From assembly GCA_030544235.1 (NCBI GenBank), contig CM060461.1, positions 8,770,449-8,834,448 on the forward strand: 64,000 bases of DNA, given 5' to 3'. Every line of letters begins with the position of its first letter. Position 1 is the stretch's first letter. This stretch comes from Lepturacanthus savala. Its lineage: Eukaryota; Chordata; Actinopteri; Scombriformes; Trichiuridae. The notes beneath the pieces were generated by a model. It searched no databases and was not told the DNA's origin. It saw only the letters and a list, made by a program, of their open reading frames with translations. The position numbers were made by a program, and so were the translations under genes. This document shows positions 52,791 to 64,000 of this stretch, one piece after another.

Positions 52791-54815
52791 AGTTATCTGA
52801 GGGTCGAGGTCAGTGAGAAGCAGGTCACATAGAAAATGTGATGTATGGTCCTGGGTAACTGTTGTTGTGTTACTGTGAGCGCGCAAATGATCCTTCTCCT
52901 TTGGGTTTTATTTGGCCAACTGAAGCACATGTTTCAATTTGACAGTGAGTTACTGTATTTACTACAGCTGCGAGGGAGAGATGACTTCAACAGTTTGTAT
53001 TTTGAGCAATTCCATATTTTTTTGTTTTTTAAAGCCAACAATACAAAAATAACAGACACAGCCATCCCCTTACATCAAAGAAACACCACCCTCAAACATT
53101 TGGATGCAATAAAATATAATTTATGAAGAATTTTACCAGAAATGGCAACTTTCACTCAGGAAAAATGAACATTTTTGGAGAACATTTCTCCTGCATGTTC
53201 TATTTACTTTGTTTCTTGACGTAATTTCCTGATATATTTTTTTTTCATACACTTACACTACAGCACGTGCAAAATATGCTTTAAAATGTTTATAATAGCA
53301 CCAAAAATGGAGCCACTTTTACCTCAGATATAAACAGATATTTCCGCTACTGGCCACAGCAGAGCTCTGGAATACATACAGGAACGAACAGACGATCGCT
53401 GGTTAATGAAAGCAACACTGGCGAGAAAATCACATCAAGTAACACATGGCACCCATTTGATCATAAAGTATGATAAATTTACAGGAACGTGTTCCCGCTT
53501 TTTGGATTGTGGTTTGATAGTTTCAGAGAAATAATCATTATGGATATTTGTTTTTCCTGACAAGCTTTTCATTGGGTGATAATGGAGGGTTAGACCTAGG
53601 GCCATGAGGGAGTTCCAAATTGAGCCATGAAACTCTTTGCCAGCGAGGGACTTAAACGGAGCAGAGAGGATCCTCAGCGAGACCGAACTAACACGTCATA
53701 CTCTTCTGTATGATAGAATTCTACAGATTTCTCGTTCTAAACCACATTTATATTGAATTAATGATTATTCACGTTTGCAGATTTAAAGGAAAAAAACATG
53801 ATGTTCATGTCAACATTCAAGCATGTTGGAAGATAATAGTGTTAGTGTATAAAAGACATCTGTTGCTGGTAACAGCGCTGACAAGATCTACAATAAACAT
53901 GCCAAAGTTTTACAACCCACTCCCATGTCCAGCTGCAGCATGTTGGTGAGTTCAGATGATATCGAGACGGACGGAGGATGCACCAGTGACTCTGGAGGAC
54001 CCGGAAAGCCCGAACAACTGCAGGCAACAGGTGTTTCTCCTCTTCCTGAGCAACTCTGAACTCTCCAAAGATGAATTAACAGAATATGCTTGGCTGTGTT
54101 TTTTTATAATTAAATTATTGCATTTAAAATTGGACGCTACATTTTTTAATTACATAATAGGATTTATACAGATTTATATGGTTTTGGGGGTGAAATACAT
54201 CACGTTATAATAACGAACAGATCCACAAGTCATAGAAATGTACATGCCGACTCCTCCTAGTCGTCCATAATTCATGTGCAATCCACACTATGCATCTATA
54301 AATATTTTAAAACCTTTGAACCTAAATACACATGAATAATTCATTGAATTAATATAACCAGAGAAAGTAGAACTACAGAAAAACATTGCATGTGTACGGT
54401 GTGCATTTTAAAATGAACCATTTAATGGACAATTATGATAGGTGACTGTTGCTTATGCATGTAAATAGTGTTAATTAAGAGTCAGGAGCCAGGTGCACTA
54501 TTTGTTTGTAAGATTGAAACAAAGCCCAATTATAACTAAAATGTAAGTGCAGATTTACTTCATTGAAACCAGTTGCACTTTACAAACTACTTCTTAACAA
54601 GTACCAGGTGGAGCTCAGGACATTTTGAATAATGATCAGCTTGTATCTCACTTTGTATTTCATAGAAAAAACTAAATATACCTCAAAATACAAAGATCAA
54701 ACCAAAATATTAAAATGTAATTATTTAAGCCAAATAATGCAACAAGTTCCAATTCACTGTAAACTGCATTAATGCTGTTATTCTACTATACAAATATATA
54801 AAGAAATGAAACTGT

Positions 54816-55140
54816 CAGAGCTGCAACAATTTGTTGATTAGTTGGCAACTATTATATTAATAGTCAACTCTTATGATAATTGATTCATCATTTATAGAGA
54901 AAAATGTCAAAATTCTCTTCCAGTTTCTCAAATGCAAATGTTCTGGTTTCTTCAAGTCTTCTATAACAGTAAACTGGACTGGACCTGGTGGTAACAACCA
55001 GCTCTTTGGGAAACATGGATTGAAAATTTTCACCATTTTCTGGATCACAATTTTCTGGACCAAAAAACTATTATTAAAACGATTATTAAAAAAAAATAAT
55101 AATAATAGCAAGATCAATCAATAATGAAAGTAATCAGTTG
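54816..55140. mobile_element. Common teleost hAT-like miniature element, degenerate
   Basis: Starts AGAGCTGCAACAATTTGTTG, continues through GTCAAAATTCTCTTCCAG, ACAGTAAACTGGA, TTTGGGAAACATGGATTG and TTTTCACCATTTTCTGGA. This order of motifs is what I recall for a very abundant fish repeat with GTTGCAGC ends. The right inverted repeat is lost. Confidence 0.65.
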
Positions 55141-58059
55141 GATTTGAAAAGGCTCAGAAGTTATATTTATTTTATCTTTTGGCTTCTAAAACTGTTATTT
55201 TTGGAAACGATGTGAGAACCCGTGAAGTTAAAGTCACTTCCTGTTTATACAGTCGGTTGCTTTTTTTTGACAGTGCTACGCATATCTCCTAAAAATGATT
55301 TACACATTACTACTGAACGGGTTCAAGATGTTTCTTAAGTTTTAATGATTGAACCTGATTTAGTAAATCACTGGAAACCAACTAGTACTCACAATAATTT
55401 AGGCAGGGCTTTGTGCATAGCGATGGATTTACAATCAGCCGGTGCAACACAGTCCTGGAGCACTGTAATGTGAGGTCCAGATGGGCTGCTGGCTACATTA
55501 GCGCAGCTTTCTGATTGGTTGATCTCAGATTGAGGTTGTGATACTGGAGGTGCAAAGGCTGTTAATTTGGCTTTACTACTTCTACTTTAAACAGCTCTCA
55601 GTTAGCATAGCATTGTCTGTGGTGCTGTAAATGGTGATTTTATATTCTGTGAGGAGGCTGGCGTCACTGGGTTTGGTTGAACAGAGAATCTTCTGTTTTC
55701 TCTTTTTATTGTCCTGCGGTCGGAGTCCTTTACCCTCTTTACAGTCTCACTTGGTTCTCGTTGGGATGGACACATATGTTACTGATGACTGTCAATTCTA
55801 TTCAGTTCAATCCAACAGGGAGATGGGTACATTTAACAGTCAACATTAATTTCATTGCTAGTATGCAGAGTTACGTCAGGCTTTTGTAGAGTTGACACAA
55901 TCATCTTTGCTATGGGAGGGTCCTCTTTTGCTTGTTGTAGTGCTGTTATATAATTCTCATCTTAAAATGTTGAGTTATTGATTTCTTTATATTGGAGTTC
56001 CAGAGTTAAATGATAATTTAACAAAATGTTAAGATTTATATAACATACTCTATTTTGAATAATAATAACAAGAAAAAGTGTTGAATCTTATTATAATCTA
56101 TCTCCCTTATTAAAAACTACAGAATCCATGCAAATATTTAATTTCAGAAGTTTTCCTGCTGTATATAAGATACTTCTCTAGTCACTTTGATTCTTCTGGG
56201 ATTTGTTCACAACCTGCCAGATTTCCTCATCAATTCTTACAATGTCATCTGCGCTCTAAGTGCTTAGCAATTAACATGAAAAGTGAAGTATTATTATTAG
56301 CAATAGGAATGTTGGTACAAAATTTGGAGAAAAAGACTCCGATGATAATAGGCGGGAAAATATATGGGCAGCAGGGGAAGTGTTGCCATTTAAATTCTTT
56401 CCATTGGAGTCACATAAGGATCAAATGGACTTTGCGTGCCGGGATGTTTCTCTTTCAGTGTCAGTGGGCGTGTGAGTGTTGGTCGCGTGCAGGGTGTTTG
56501 TAGGGGTTTCAGGGAGAGGCGGTGATTGGCGCTGGTGGAACAGGGAGATTAGAGGGAGGGCAAGGAGAAGTGGGGCAAGGTGTAACGCTGGAAGTCTGGA
56601 GAAGGCGATGATCCTCCAAGCTCGGCTCACTCTCTTCATCCTTTGCCCGCTCCAAATCCCCAACACACAATTTCAGGCAAATTTGTATCATATGTCATAA
56701 TTATACTGCATCTAAAATTTCCATTGATTTCACAAAAGTCTTGATTTTGGATAACATAATTGCAAATATGGCGCAAAGAAGGTCTAGTGATCAAAAGCAT
56801 GTCTAAATTTTTACATGTGCAAGACCTTGCTTTTCTTCAGACGTAATGTTTTGGCGTCCTGTTTATTTAACTTGCTTTGAATATAAGATTCCTCAAAGTT
56901 GCACAACACAGTGTGTCCAGAATAAGCAAACACTGTGAGATTAAGAATAATTTGAAATTTTGTTCAATCCAAAACATTTGATATATGCCTCATTTGGTGG
57001 TATTAGGCTATAGAAGTGTACTCAGAGAATAGAATCAGGAGGAGATGAATGCAGTTATTGGGTTGGATGTTTATGTCCTGGCTGAGTCAGTAAATGTAAA
57101 TCATTTTGGATTTAAATTTGATTCTATTCTTTTTTATATAGTGAAGTATTTACAGAACACAGATTATCCTCTACAATTGTATATGTTACCATTATTGTCA
57201 ACATAGACATGGGAACTGTGTCTCTACATGACTTTATATTCCTTCAAAGCACTTTCAGGAATGGAATCTCTGCTGTGATTTACAGCTTGGATTAATGTAG
57301 CATTCATTAATAAAACCTGCAAATTGGGTATTTAGATGTATTTTCATTACTAGATATGTTTAAGTTAAAATGAGATATCCCTATTGTTTTTCCTTTTCTG
57401 TTGTTGTATGTTTGATTACTTTGACATTTGTGTAAATTTTGCTCTTGTTAAACCTGAGGCAGAAATCTTTTGTTTAATAAGATATGAAAATGTGCCTTGT
57501 TTGTTTGTAATATTCATATTTCAAATTGAAAAAAAGAAAAGTTGTTTTTTTTTCACATGACAGCTCCCCCTTGTGGAACAAAAGAAGAATGACAAATGAG
57601 ACAACAACATTCAACCCAACTGGGGTTACTACAGGCCATATTCAAATGTTAACATTGATGATGATTTGATGATCAAATAGATATAATCATTACTACTATA
57701 TAGATAGTAATAATAATAACATTTGTATTATTTCTTGGGTTCTAGACAAACTGACCGTAATGGAAGACATATCCAGATCTTTTTATGACTAAACCTAGCA
57801 CTGTCACAGTGTAATACTTACTTGGACTTACAGGTTTAATATATAGTATGTATTATATTATATACTGTAAAATATGTTGAAAATGTCAAAAGGTGAGAGT
57901 TATTTATAACTTTTATCACTTGATTATAAGGCTTCATTATGTTGAGTATATATATATTATACATGATTATTGCCGTGACCATTCCTCCTTTTCATACTGA
58001 TTATTAAAATATTCCTTTCAATGAAATCTGAAATTATGAGAACCAAATTCAGGAGGCTT

Positions 58060-58470
58060 CCACAAGCCTCCTTCTGTGCAAAGATGCATTTTGAAAGTTT
58101 ATATAAAGCTAATATGAAGCTTCAAATGAGTCACATAAGTATTTTTAGTGCCAAAGTTTCTCTTTTTGTTATTATTCTTCCACCGCAGCTCAATAGGGAA
58201 ACCCAAGGAGGGAATTTGATGCAAAAAAAAAGAGACTGTGACTGTGGCAGATATCCACTCGATGTGACTAACTCAGACTGCCGGAGCCTCATATAAGCTT
58301 CAGATTAACTTTTAAAAGCATTTTTGCACAAATATACAATGTAGACACACTGTGGATTTTGGCCTCCAGCACTTACATTGTAAGCACATCTGAAGGGGAT
58401 TGTTTAACAGGAGGAATGATTACAGGAGAAAAACCTCTTTTGGTGTCCATAAGGGTACCTGACTGTTGAA
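58060..58470. repeat. Probable teleost interspersed repeat
   Basis: Motifs such as AGAGACTGTGACTGTGGCAG, AATGTAGACACACTGTGGAT and CCAGCACTTACATTGTAAGC recall a dispersed fish repeat. No terminal repeats could be defined. An open frame at 58021-58296 falls inside it and is not considered a gene. Confidence 0.45.
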
Positions 58471-60926
58471 AAATTGCTCTCAGTCAAACGTGGATGTTAA
58501 CATCAACAATTCCACAACAACTGGACAAACTCCAGCTACTTAATGAATCATGTAGTAAGATCATTTCATCAACTATGAATTCAATCTGGATTCAAAGTAG
58601 AGCAGCTTGACACAGACAAACGTTAAATAAGGCTTTCGATAACTCTATAACAGTGAAAACATTCTAATGCAGCTGATAAATCCTAAAAATATAGTGTGAC
58701 TAATAACAAACAGCTGTGATATCATTTGTTTTCAACACTTTTGTTTGAATTTTTCCCTGAAAGCAAACCCACAAACATTTCAATTATTTTCAACATAATG
58801 TTGTTAGATGAGTAATACCCAGAACAAATACAGCACATTATTTCCCAGATAATGTCATTGAACACCGGGAATCTCCACAGACTAATAACATGGAACCATA
58901 ACTACTAATAAGTGATTTATTTATTTGTATGTCAAGTAGAGTCTGGACATTTTACTTAAATCCACGTCATGCTCCTGTTCCGGTTAGTAATCGCACTTTA
59001 TTTATACAACATTTCCAACCCGGAGGAGGATTCTTGTAAATGCCTCCTAGTAGAAACAGTCGCGTTGCAGTGATTTTTTTTCTCCCCAGCCCTCTTAGGA
59101 ATGACTTCACTCCTTGTAAGGAAATAAATGACACAAATAAAGAATCACCAGAAGCTCTTTATGGGAGATCGTATAAATGCTTCATCTTGTTTTGATTATT
59201 GTTTTTTATGTGGCACCTGCTGCTTGCCCAAGCTGCTCAGAGGGAGGAATTATAATATGAATTTATATCTACTTTTGTTTAATGATGTAAAAGTACTACT
59301 CCTCATTCTCTATCAGACCATTCCATGAACAAATATATTTAAAGTATTTTTATTGCAACCTTTGATCAACTTCCCCGCCCTGTGAACTTAATCCTCCCTG
59401 ACATGATTGTTCTTAAAGTGTTGCCAGGACTTCCTAAGTCAACTAGAACTGCATGTCTCATTTAGAGATCTGCTGTGTAAACATACTTCAGTTTACTGGT
59501 GATAACAGGTCTTAAAAATGTGGTGTCTGAGGCATAAAGTCATTTACATTTACTCCCTTTTAACGGTGGGTGAGTTACAATACCAGAGCTGATTGTGAAG
59601 AAGAATGAGTGTAGTGCCAACAGGTGTAATTTGTTTCCCCGTGTGCAAAGGGAGTCTTAAAAGGAGCTGCTTGAGTAATGATACTGTGTAAGAGGTTAAT
59701 TCCTTCACTTCTGTTTTGTTTTTTTTCCGCAATGCATATTAGGTGCTTCTGATTCTGACATCATGACATGTATAGGCTTGAAAGTTATCCAAGTCTACTG
59801 AAATTCAGGAGCTGCTGCAACTGAGCGGTATCACTTTACTACAGCTTCCACCTGGTCTGAAGTAATGCATTTTTACTGTGCATCATTTGCATTTAGTGGG
59901 CTGAAAAACACTGAATATTCATTTGATGTAAAAACAATGCAAATCAATTCAGCACAGAAACAGAAACTAAAACTTATCATCACCCTATTAAAAAATGGTC
60001 TACGTAATTTTTTCCAAAGTCAAAGTTTTTGATTCTTTAGGATAAAATGCCTTGACTTTTGCAATTTAACAAGCTTTCATGAAAGCGGCTGCTTCAAAAA
60101 GCAAGAATCTATGGTGCAGAAGATCCTCTAAACATGATTTTTGGTCTTTAAATCATGATCTTTATACTATAATGTTTTAGAGCAATTTAGTCTAAATTTC
60201 ACAAGTTATACTTTAACAATAATTTACTATAAAGTGCTGTGCATATCAATAAATTCAATAAATATGTAGGCAAACATAAAGAAAGAAAGGAAGTTGCAGG
60301 ATTTTAAGTCCATTAAACAAGTGATGCCAACTCATCACTTTCATTTTGCCACATCTCGTGTTTCAAAAAGTTGTCAAAACTGGATGTTTTGACAACAAAA
60401 AAAGCAAAGAAGACCTGGGTAAGTGATGAAAAAAATGATTTGATATTTGTTTAATTTATCTGCGGGTAATGTAAATGTTGAGTTTGCACTATGCAGTGAA
60501 CAGACAGTTGAAGCCAGTTGCCTAAAGTCACACTAGAATGTTCAAAAATTGTCGTGAGTCACTGTTTTATAGGCCTTTTTGATTGAAATGATTAATAAAT
60601 ATAATATTTTCTGCATTTGATAAAGGTTTTTGTCTTTTTCTTGACTTAGGCCATTATTTTAATAGGGTGAAAATATTATTTAAGCACTTGTTTATAACTT
60701 TTCCCTAATTAACATTAAACAATGTAATATATTACAAATATATTGTATTGTTGACTATACTTTTACTATGGATAACCAAATATACTATTTACCAGTGAGG
60801 TCCAGGGTTCCAAACTGTGGGCTAGGATCCCCCAAAAGATCCCAAGAATATCTTAAGTGATAACAAGATACTAAAAAAGAACAAGACTAAAGGTCCATGT
60901 TAAAAGCTGTGAGAGGCTGTACTCAG

Positions 60927-61408
60927 CAGTGGTGGAATTACAAGTAAAAGCCCTGAAAAAAAGTAAAACAAAAGTATTGGCAGCAAAATGTACTTAAAGT
61001 ATTAAGGTGAAAGTTTTGAAAGGTTATTTCCTTTTGATATAATATTATAAATGACAATATTAAATTGATAAAACTGATGCATCAATGTGAAAGCAGCATG
61101 TTTCTGTTCCTGTGCCTGTGGTTCCCAACATAAGGGTCAGGCCCCTTCAAAGGGTCACTAGATAAATCTGATGGGCCATGAGATGAATAATAGGAGAGAA
61201 AAGAATAAAAAGTTTGGATGCACATATCTGTTCACTATTTGGACTTTTTCTCTAATCTTTGATTTAGTATAGATTTGGAGTATAGAAAGTAGAATATTTC
61301 CTTCTGAAATGTAATTGAATGGAGGTGTAAAGCATCAAATGGAAATACTCAATTAAAGTACAAGTATCAGAGAATTATAGTACAGTAATTAGTTACTTTC
61401 CACCACTG
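60927..61408. mobile_element. CAGTGGTGGAA-ended element with a nested repeat
   Basis: Begins GCAGTGGTGGAATTACAAGT and ends ACTTTCCACCACTGG, inverted ends of the AAGTAC-type fish element. Between them, about 61120-61300 matches a second fish repeat (GTGGTTCCCAACATAAGGGT, then GGACTTTTTCTCTAATCTTT). Confidence 0.65.
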
Positions 61409-61435
61409 GTAATTACCACAGCAGTGTTTTCTATA

Positions 61436-61864
61436 GTGACCAGGGGCAAACACGCAGCAAACCGCAGAAAAATGCTGCAAACACAGAAACGAAGCAGAAA
61501 CAAAGACTCACAAACGCACAAAACAAATGCAAAACAAATGTTGTAAATTTATATAAAATTATTTCAATTGGGTCTGAACAGCACATGGACACACCAAGAA
61601 CAGTGTCATGTTTCCTTGGCAACGGAAATAGACCACGACTTTCTCTCTTGCAGTTGTTTTGGGAGTGTGTAAGCGTGTGTGTTTTTTTTTCATATTTGCA
61701 GAATGTTTCTTTTGCATTTCTTTTGTGGGTTTGTTTGCTTTGTTTCTGTGATTGCAGCATTTTTCTCCTGCAGCATTTTTTGTTGCATTTGTTTGTGTTT
61801 TTGTATTTGCATCATTTCTATGTTTGCAGCATTTTGCCGTTTTCAGTGCGTTTGCCCCTGTCGG
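61436..61864. mobile_element. Inverted-repeat element with CAGGGGCAAAC ends
   Basis: 429 bp, starting GACCAGGGGCAAACACGCAG and ending GTGCGTTTGCCCCTGTCGG. Its interior carries many GCAAA/TTTGC and TTTGCAGCATTTT motifs, on opposite strands in the two halves. No transposase frame. Confidence 0.65.
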
Positions 61865-62666
61865 CAATCAGCTAAATGCTGACTTCAGTATCTATGTATG
61901 GTACCAGTTTGGACTCATTTAATTTGAATGAGAACGTGTCCAAACATTTCACTGTTGCCTTGTTTTAAGGAGTCAGAAAGGATCTCACATTTACCTGTTG
62001 TTTCCGTTTGATAAAACGTCAGGAATCACAGCACACACCATAAATATTAATCATACTTGATACTGTATAATAACAAAGAAAGGCATAGATTAATGGATTC
62101 AGGAAACGGTATGTTACTATGCAACACTCTTCTGCTGAACAGGTACAAGTACCTTTGCATATTTGACTAACTCCATATGTTCCAGGGAAGCAGAGCTTGT
62201 TTATTTTAGGTGCTGTGATCCTTAGATCCTTATGTAACAACTTTTTGAGGCAAGAATTGGCCCTAAAGCCTCATGAATCAACAATGAGTACAAGAGAAGA
62301 CGGGTGGAATGTTTTTAAATGCACAGGCACAAACGAACAAAGAAAACATCAAGAAATACACTTTGTCCCCCATTTTTTTTATCTGCTTGGACTTCACAAT
62401 ATATTTTGCTTATCACCTGTGAAGGACTGGTCAGCACAGACGTAGCCTACAGTCCAGTATAGCTACAGAATATCAAGAAGCCCTGAAAAAGCTGGATGGA
62501 AACATGAAAATGTATATAAACCAAAAATCAACAAAAACACTGATACCTTTGCAGTTTCTGGACTTCATCTCTATCGGTACATAGAACTGAAAACAATTGT
62601 CCATTAATCGATTAAAAGAACATTGATTGGCAACTAAATTAAATCAATTTCAAGGAAAAAGTGCAA

Positions 62667-62802
<136 letters not shown>

Positions 62803-63049
62803 CTTTATATGAGCTACATAAATGTGATAATTTTGTGCTTTTCTGTGCGTCTCTGTTTGGGTTCTGGACCACTGGCAAAGTCAGATAAAGCCATTTGAAT
62901 ATGTCACCTTGAGCTCTGGGAAATTGTGCTAGGCATTCTTCAAGCTGCTTTCAGGCAGAACGTGTTTAGATATGTATGGCCAATAGAATAATAAATAGAT
63001 AGGAAATAATGAGGGCCCTTAGATTATTCTCCCAAAGATTCCTGCTGGA

Positions 63050-64000
63050 GGATCCAAAAACACTTGTTGCCACGGCAGATTTGCAGGAAAGCTGCAGGTC
63101 CCGACATCATACCCGGCTGTGTACTTAAAGACTTTGCTGACTCACTTACAGATTCTCTCATGGATATCTTCAACATCCCTCTGAATCGAGCCAATGTACC
63201 TCTACACAAGAAATCCCCAGCCACAACAACAAAATGACTACAGACTTATAGCATTCACACCCATCATGATTAAGTGCTTTGAAAGATTGGTCAAGGCCTG
63301 TATAACATCCAATCTCCCTACTGCACTTGACCTGTTCCAGTTTGCATACGACTCCAAGCGCTCCACTGATGATGCCATGACAGCAGATCTACATCTCTGC
63401 CTGACTCATCTGGAAAACAAGAACAGTTACGTACAGATGCTGTTCATCGACTTCAGTTCATCCCTCAAAACCTGATGAATAAACTCAGCACTCCACCATG
63501 CAACTGGATACTGGACTTTCTGACTGATAGACCACAGACAGTTAGAGTTGGTAACAACTCCTCAGGGACCACCATCAAAAACATCGGGGTCCCCCATACC
63601 CAACTCTATGTTAACAAAACACCACAAATGACCTGACATGGACATCCAACACCACCTTCCTTGTCAAGAAAGCACAGCAACACCTCCGCTTCCTCTGCAG
63701 GATGAGGAGAACTGACCTTCCCCTTCTGCACTCACCACCTTCTACCTAGAGCAGTGCTACTGAGAACATCCTCACAAGCAGCTTCTCAGTCTGGTGCTGT
63801 AGCTGTTCTGCTGTGGACAAAAAGGCCTTACAGAGGGTGGTGAGGACAGCAGAAAAGATCATTAGATCAGCCCAACCACCCATTCAGGACTTGTGCACGT
63901 CCTGCTGCTACAAGAGTGCCGCTATCACCATAACCATCACCATCATCATCATTATCGTCATCATCAAAGACACCACCCACCCAGCACACACACTGTTCTC
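63050..64000 (+). mobile_element. Degenerate fish non-LTR retrotransposon (reverse transcriptase part)
   Basis: From about 63087 the translation reads KAAGPDIIPG in one frame. It shifts to NDYRLIAFTPIMIKCFERLV at about 63230-63290, then FQFAYDSKRSTDDAMTADLH and MLFIDFSS, all reverse-transcriptase core motifs of L2/Rex1-like fish LINEs. Further on (63630-63900) come LTWTSNTTFLVKKAQQHLRF and FLCRMRR motifs of the RT C-terminal region. Frameshifts, stops and an internal deletion (the catalytic-motif region after about 63475 is compressed) make it inactive. It continues past the window edge. Confidence 0.85.
63194..63475 (+). pseudogene. Reverse transcriptase fragment of the LINE
   Basis: The longest intact frame of the element, about 93 codons, ending in a stop after FIDFSSSLKT. 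In active relatives the frame continues into the catalytic Asp-Asp strand, which is missing here. Confidence 0.8.

Noticed and set aside
56430..56650. GC-richer patch that might be an exon or non-coding RNA
   Set aside because: No splice-flanked frame, no recognised motif and no inverted repeat; nothing beyond composition supports it.
58021..58296. 91-codon open frame
   Set aside because: Lies inside sequence that looks like a dispersed fish repeat; no protein family recognised.
61559..61882. Cys/Phe-rich and Lys/Asn-rich frames on both strands
   Set aside because: Products of the subterminal motifs of an inverted-repeat element.

Overview
The window is vertebrate nuclear DNA, almost certainly from a bony fish and probably a percomorph teleost. 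Three things point that way. Protein-coding sequence is split into short exons with clean GT/AG junctions. Long (TG)n and (TA)n microsatellites are present. The non-coding sequence contains many short inverted-repeat elements of teleost type. No bacterial, viral or CRISPR content is seen. Gene names rest on recalled family sequences; no search was run.

Layout. (1) 1-32475: the 3' half of a LAR-type receptor tyrosine phosphatase, best matched to ptprf, on the + strand. Fourteen exons from the transmembrane exon (2898-3037) to the stop codon (30489-30491) join in one frame to 667 residues: membrane segment, juxtamembrane region, catalytic D1 and regulatory D2 phosphatase domains. A 3' UTR of about 2 kb follows, with AATAAA at 32453. 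The ectodomain exons lie upstream of the window. (2) 34259-35660: a compact three-exon gene for a short LARP6-type La-related protein of 363 residues, complete, with its own AATAAA. Its La motif has lost three of the aromatic RNA contacts. (3) About 38700-46401 and beyond: a GDNF-family ligand, most likely artemin (artn). Two coding exons give 236 residues; candidate non-coding 5' exons sit about 5.5 kb upstream. (4) 46850-64000: gene-poor sequence with several inverted-repeat elements, a LINE 3' remnant, a perfect GC-rich hairpin, a 135-bp (TA)n tract and, at the right edge, a decayed non-LTR retrotransposon reverse transcriptase.

The three genes lie on the same strand but are not an operon. 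They act separately: neural adhesion and synaptic signalling (ptprf), RNA binding (larp6-like), and a secreted neurotrophic factor acting through GFRalpha/RET (artn). PTPRF and ARTN are also neighbours on human 1p34, and the related pair PTPRS and NRTN sit near each other on 19p13, so this is an old conserved block. The larp6-like gene between them is the least expected member. I found no new biological system. The best leads are the altered La-motif pocket, a candidate 12-nt juxtamembrane microexon in ptprf, and a dispersed TTAA-ended repeat family with three copies in the window.
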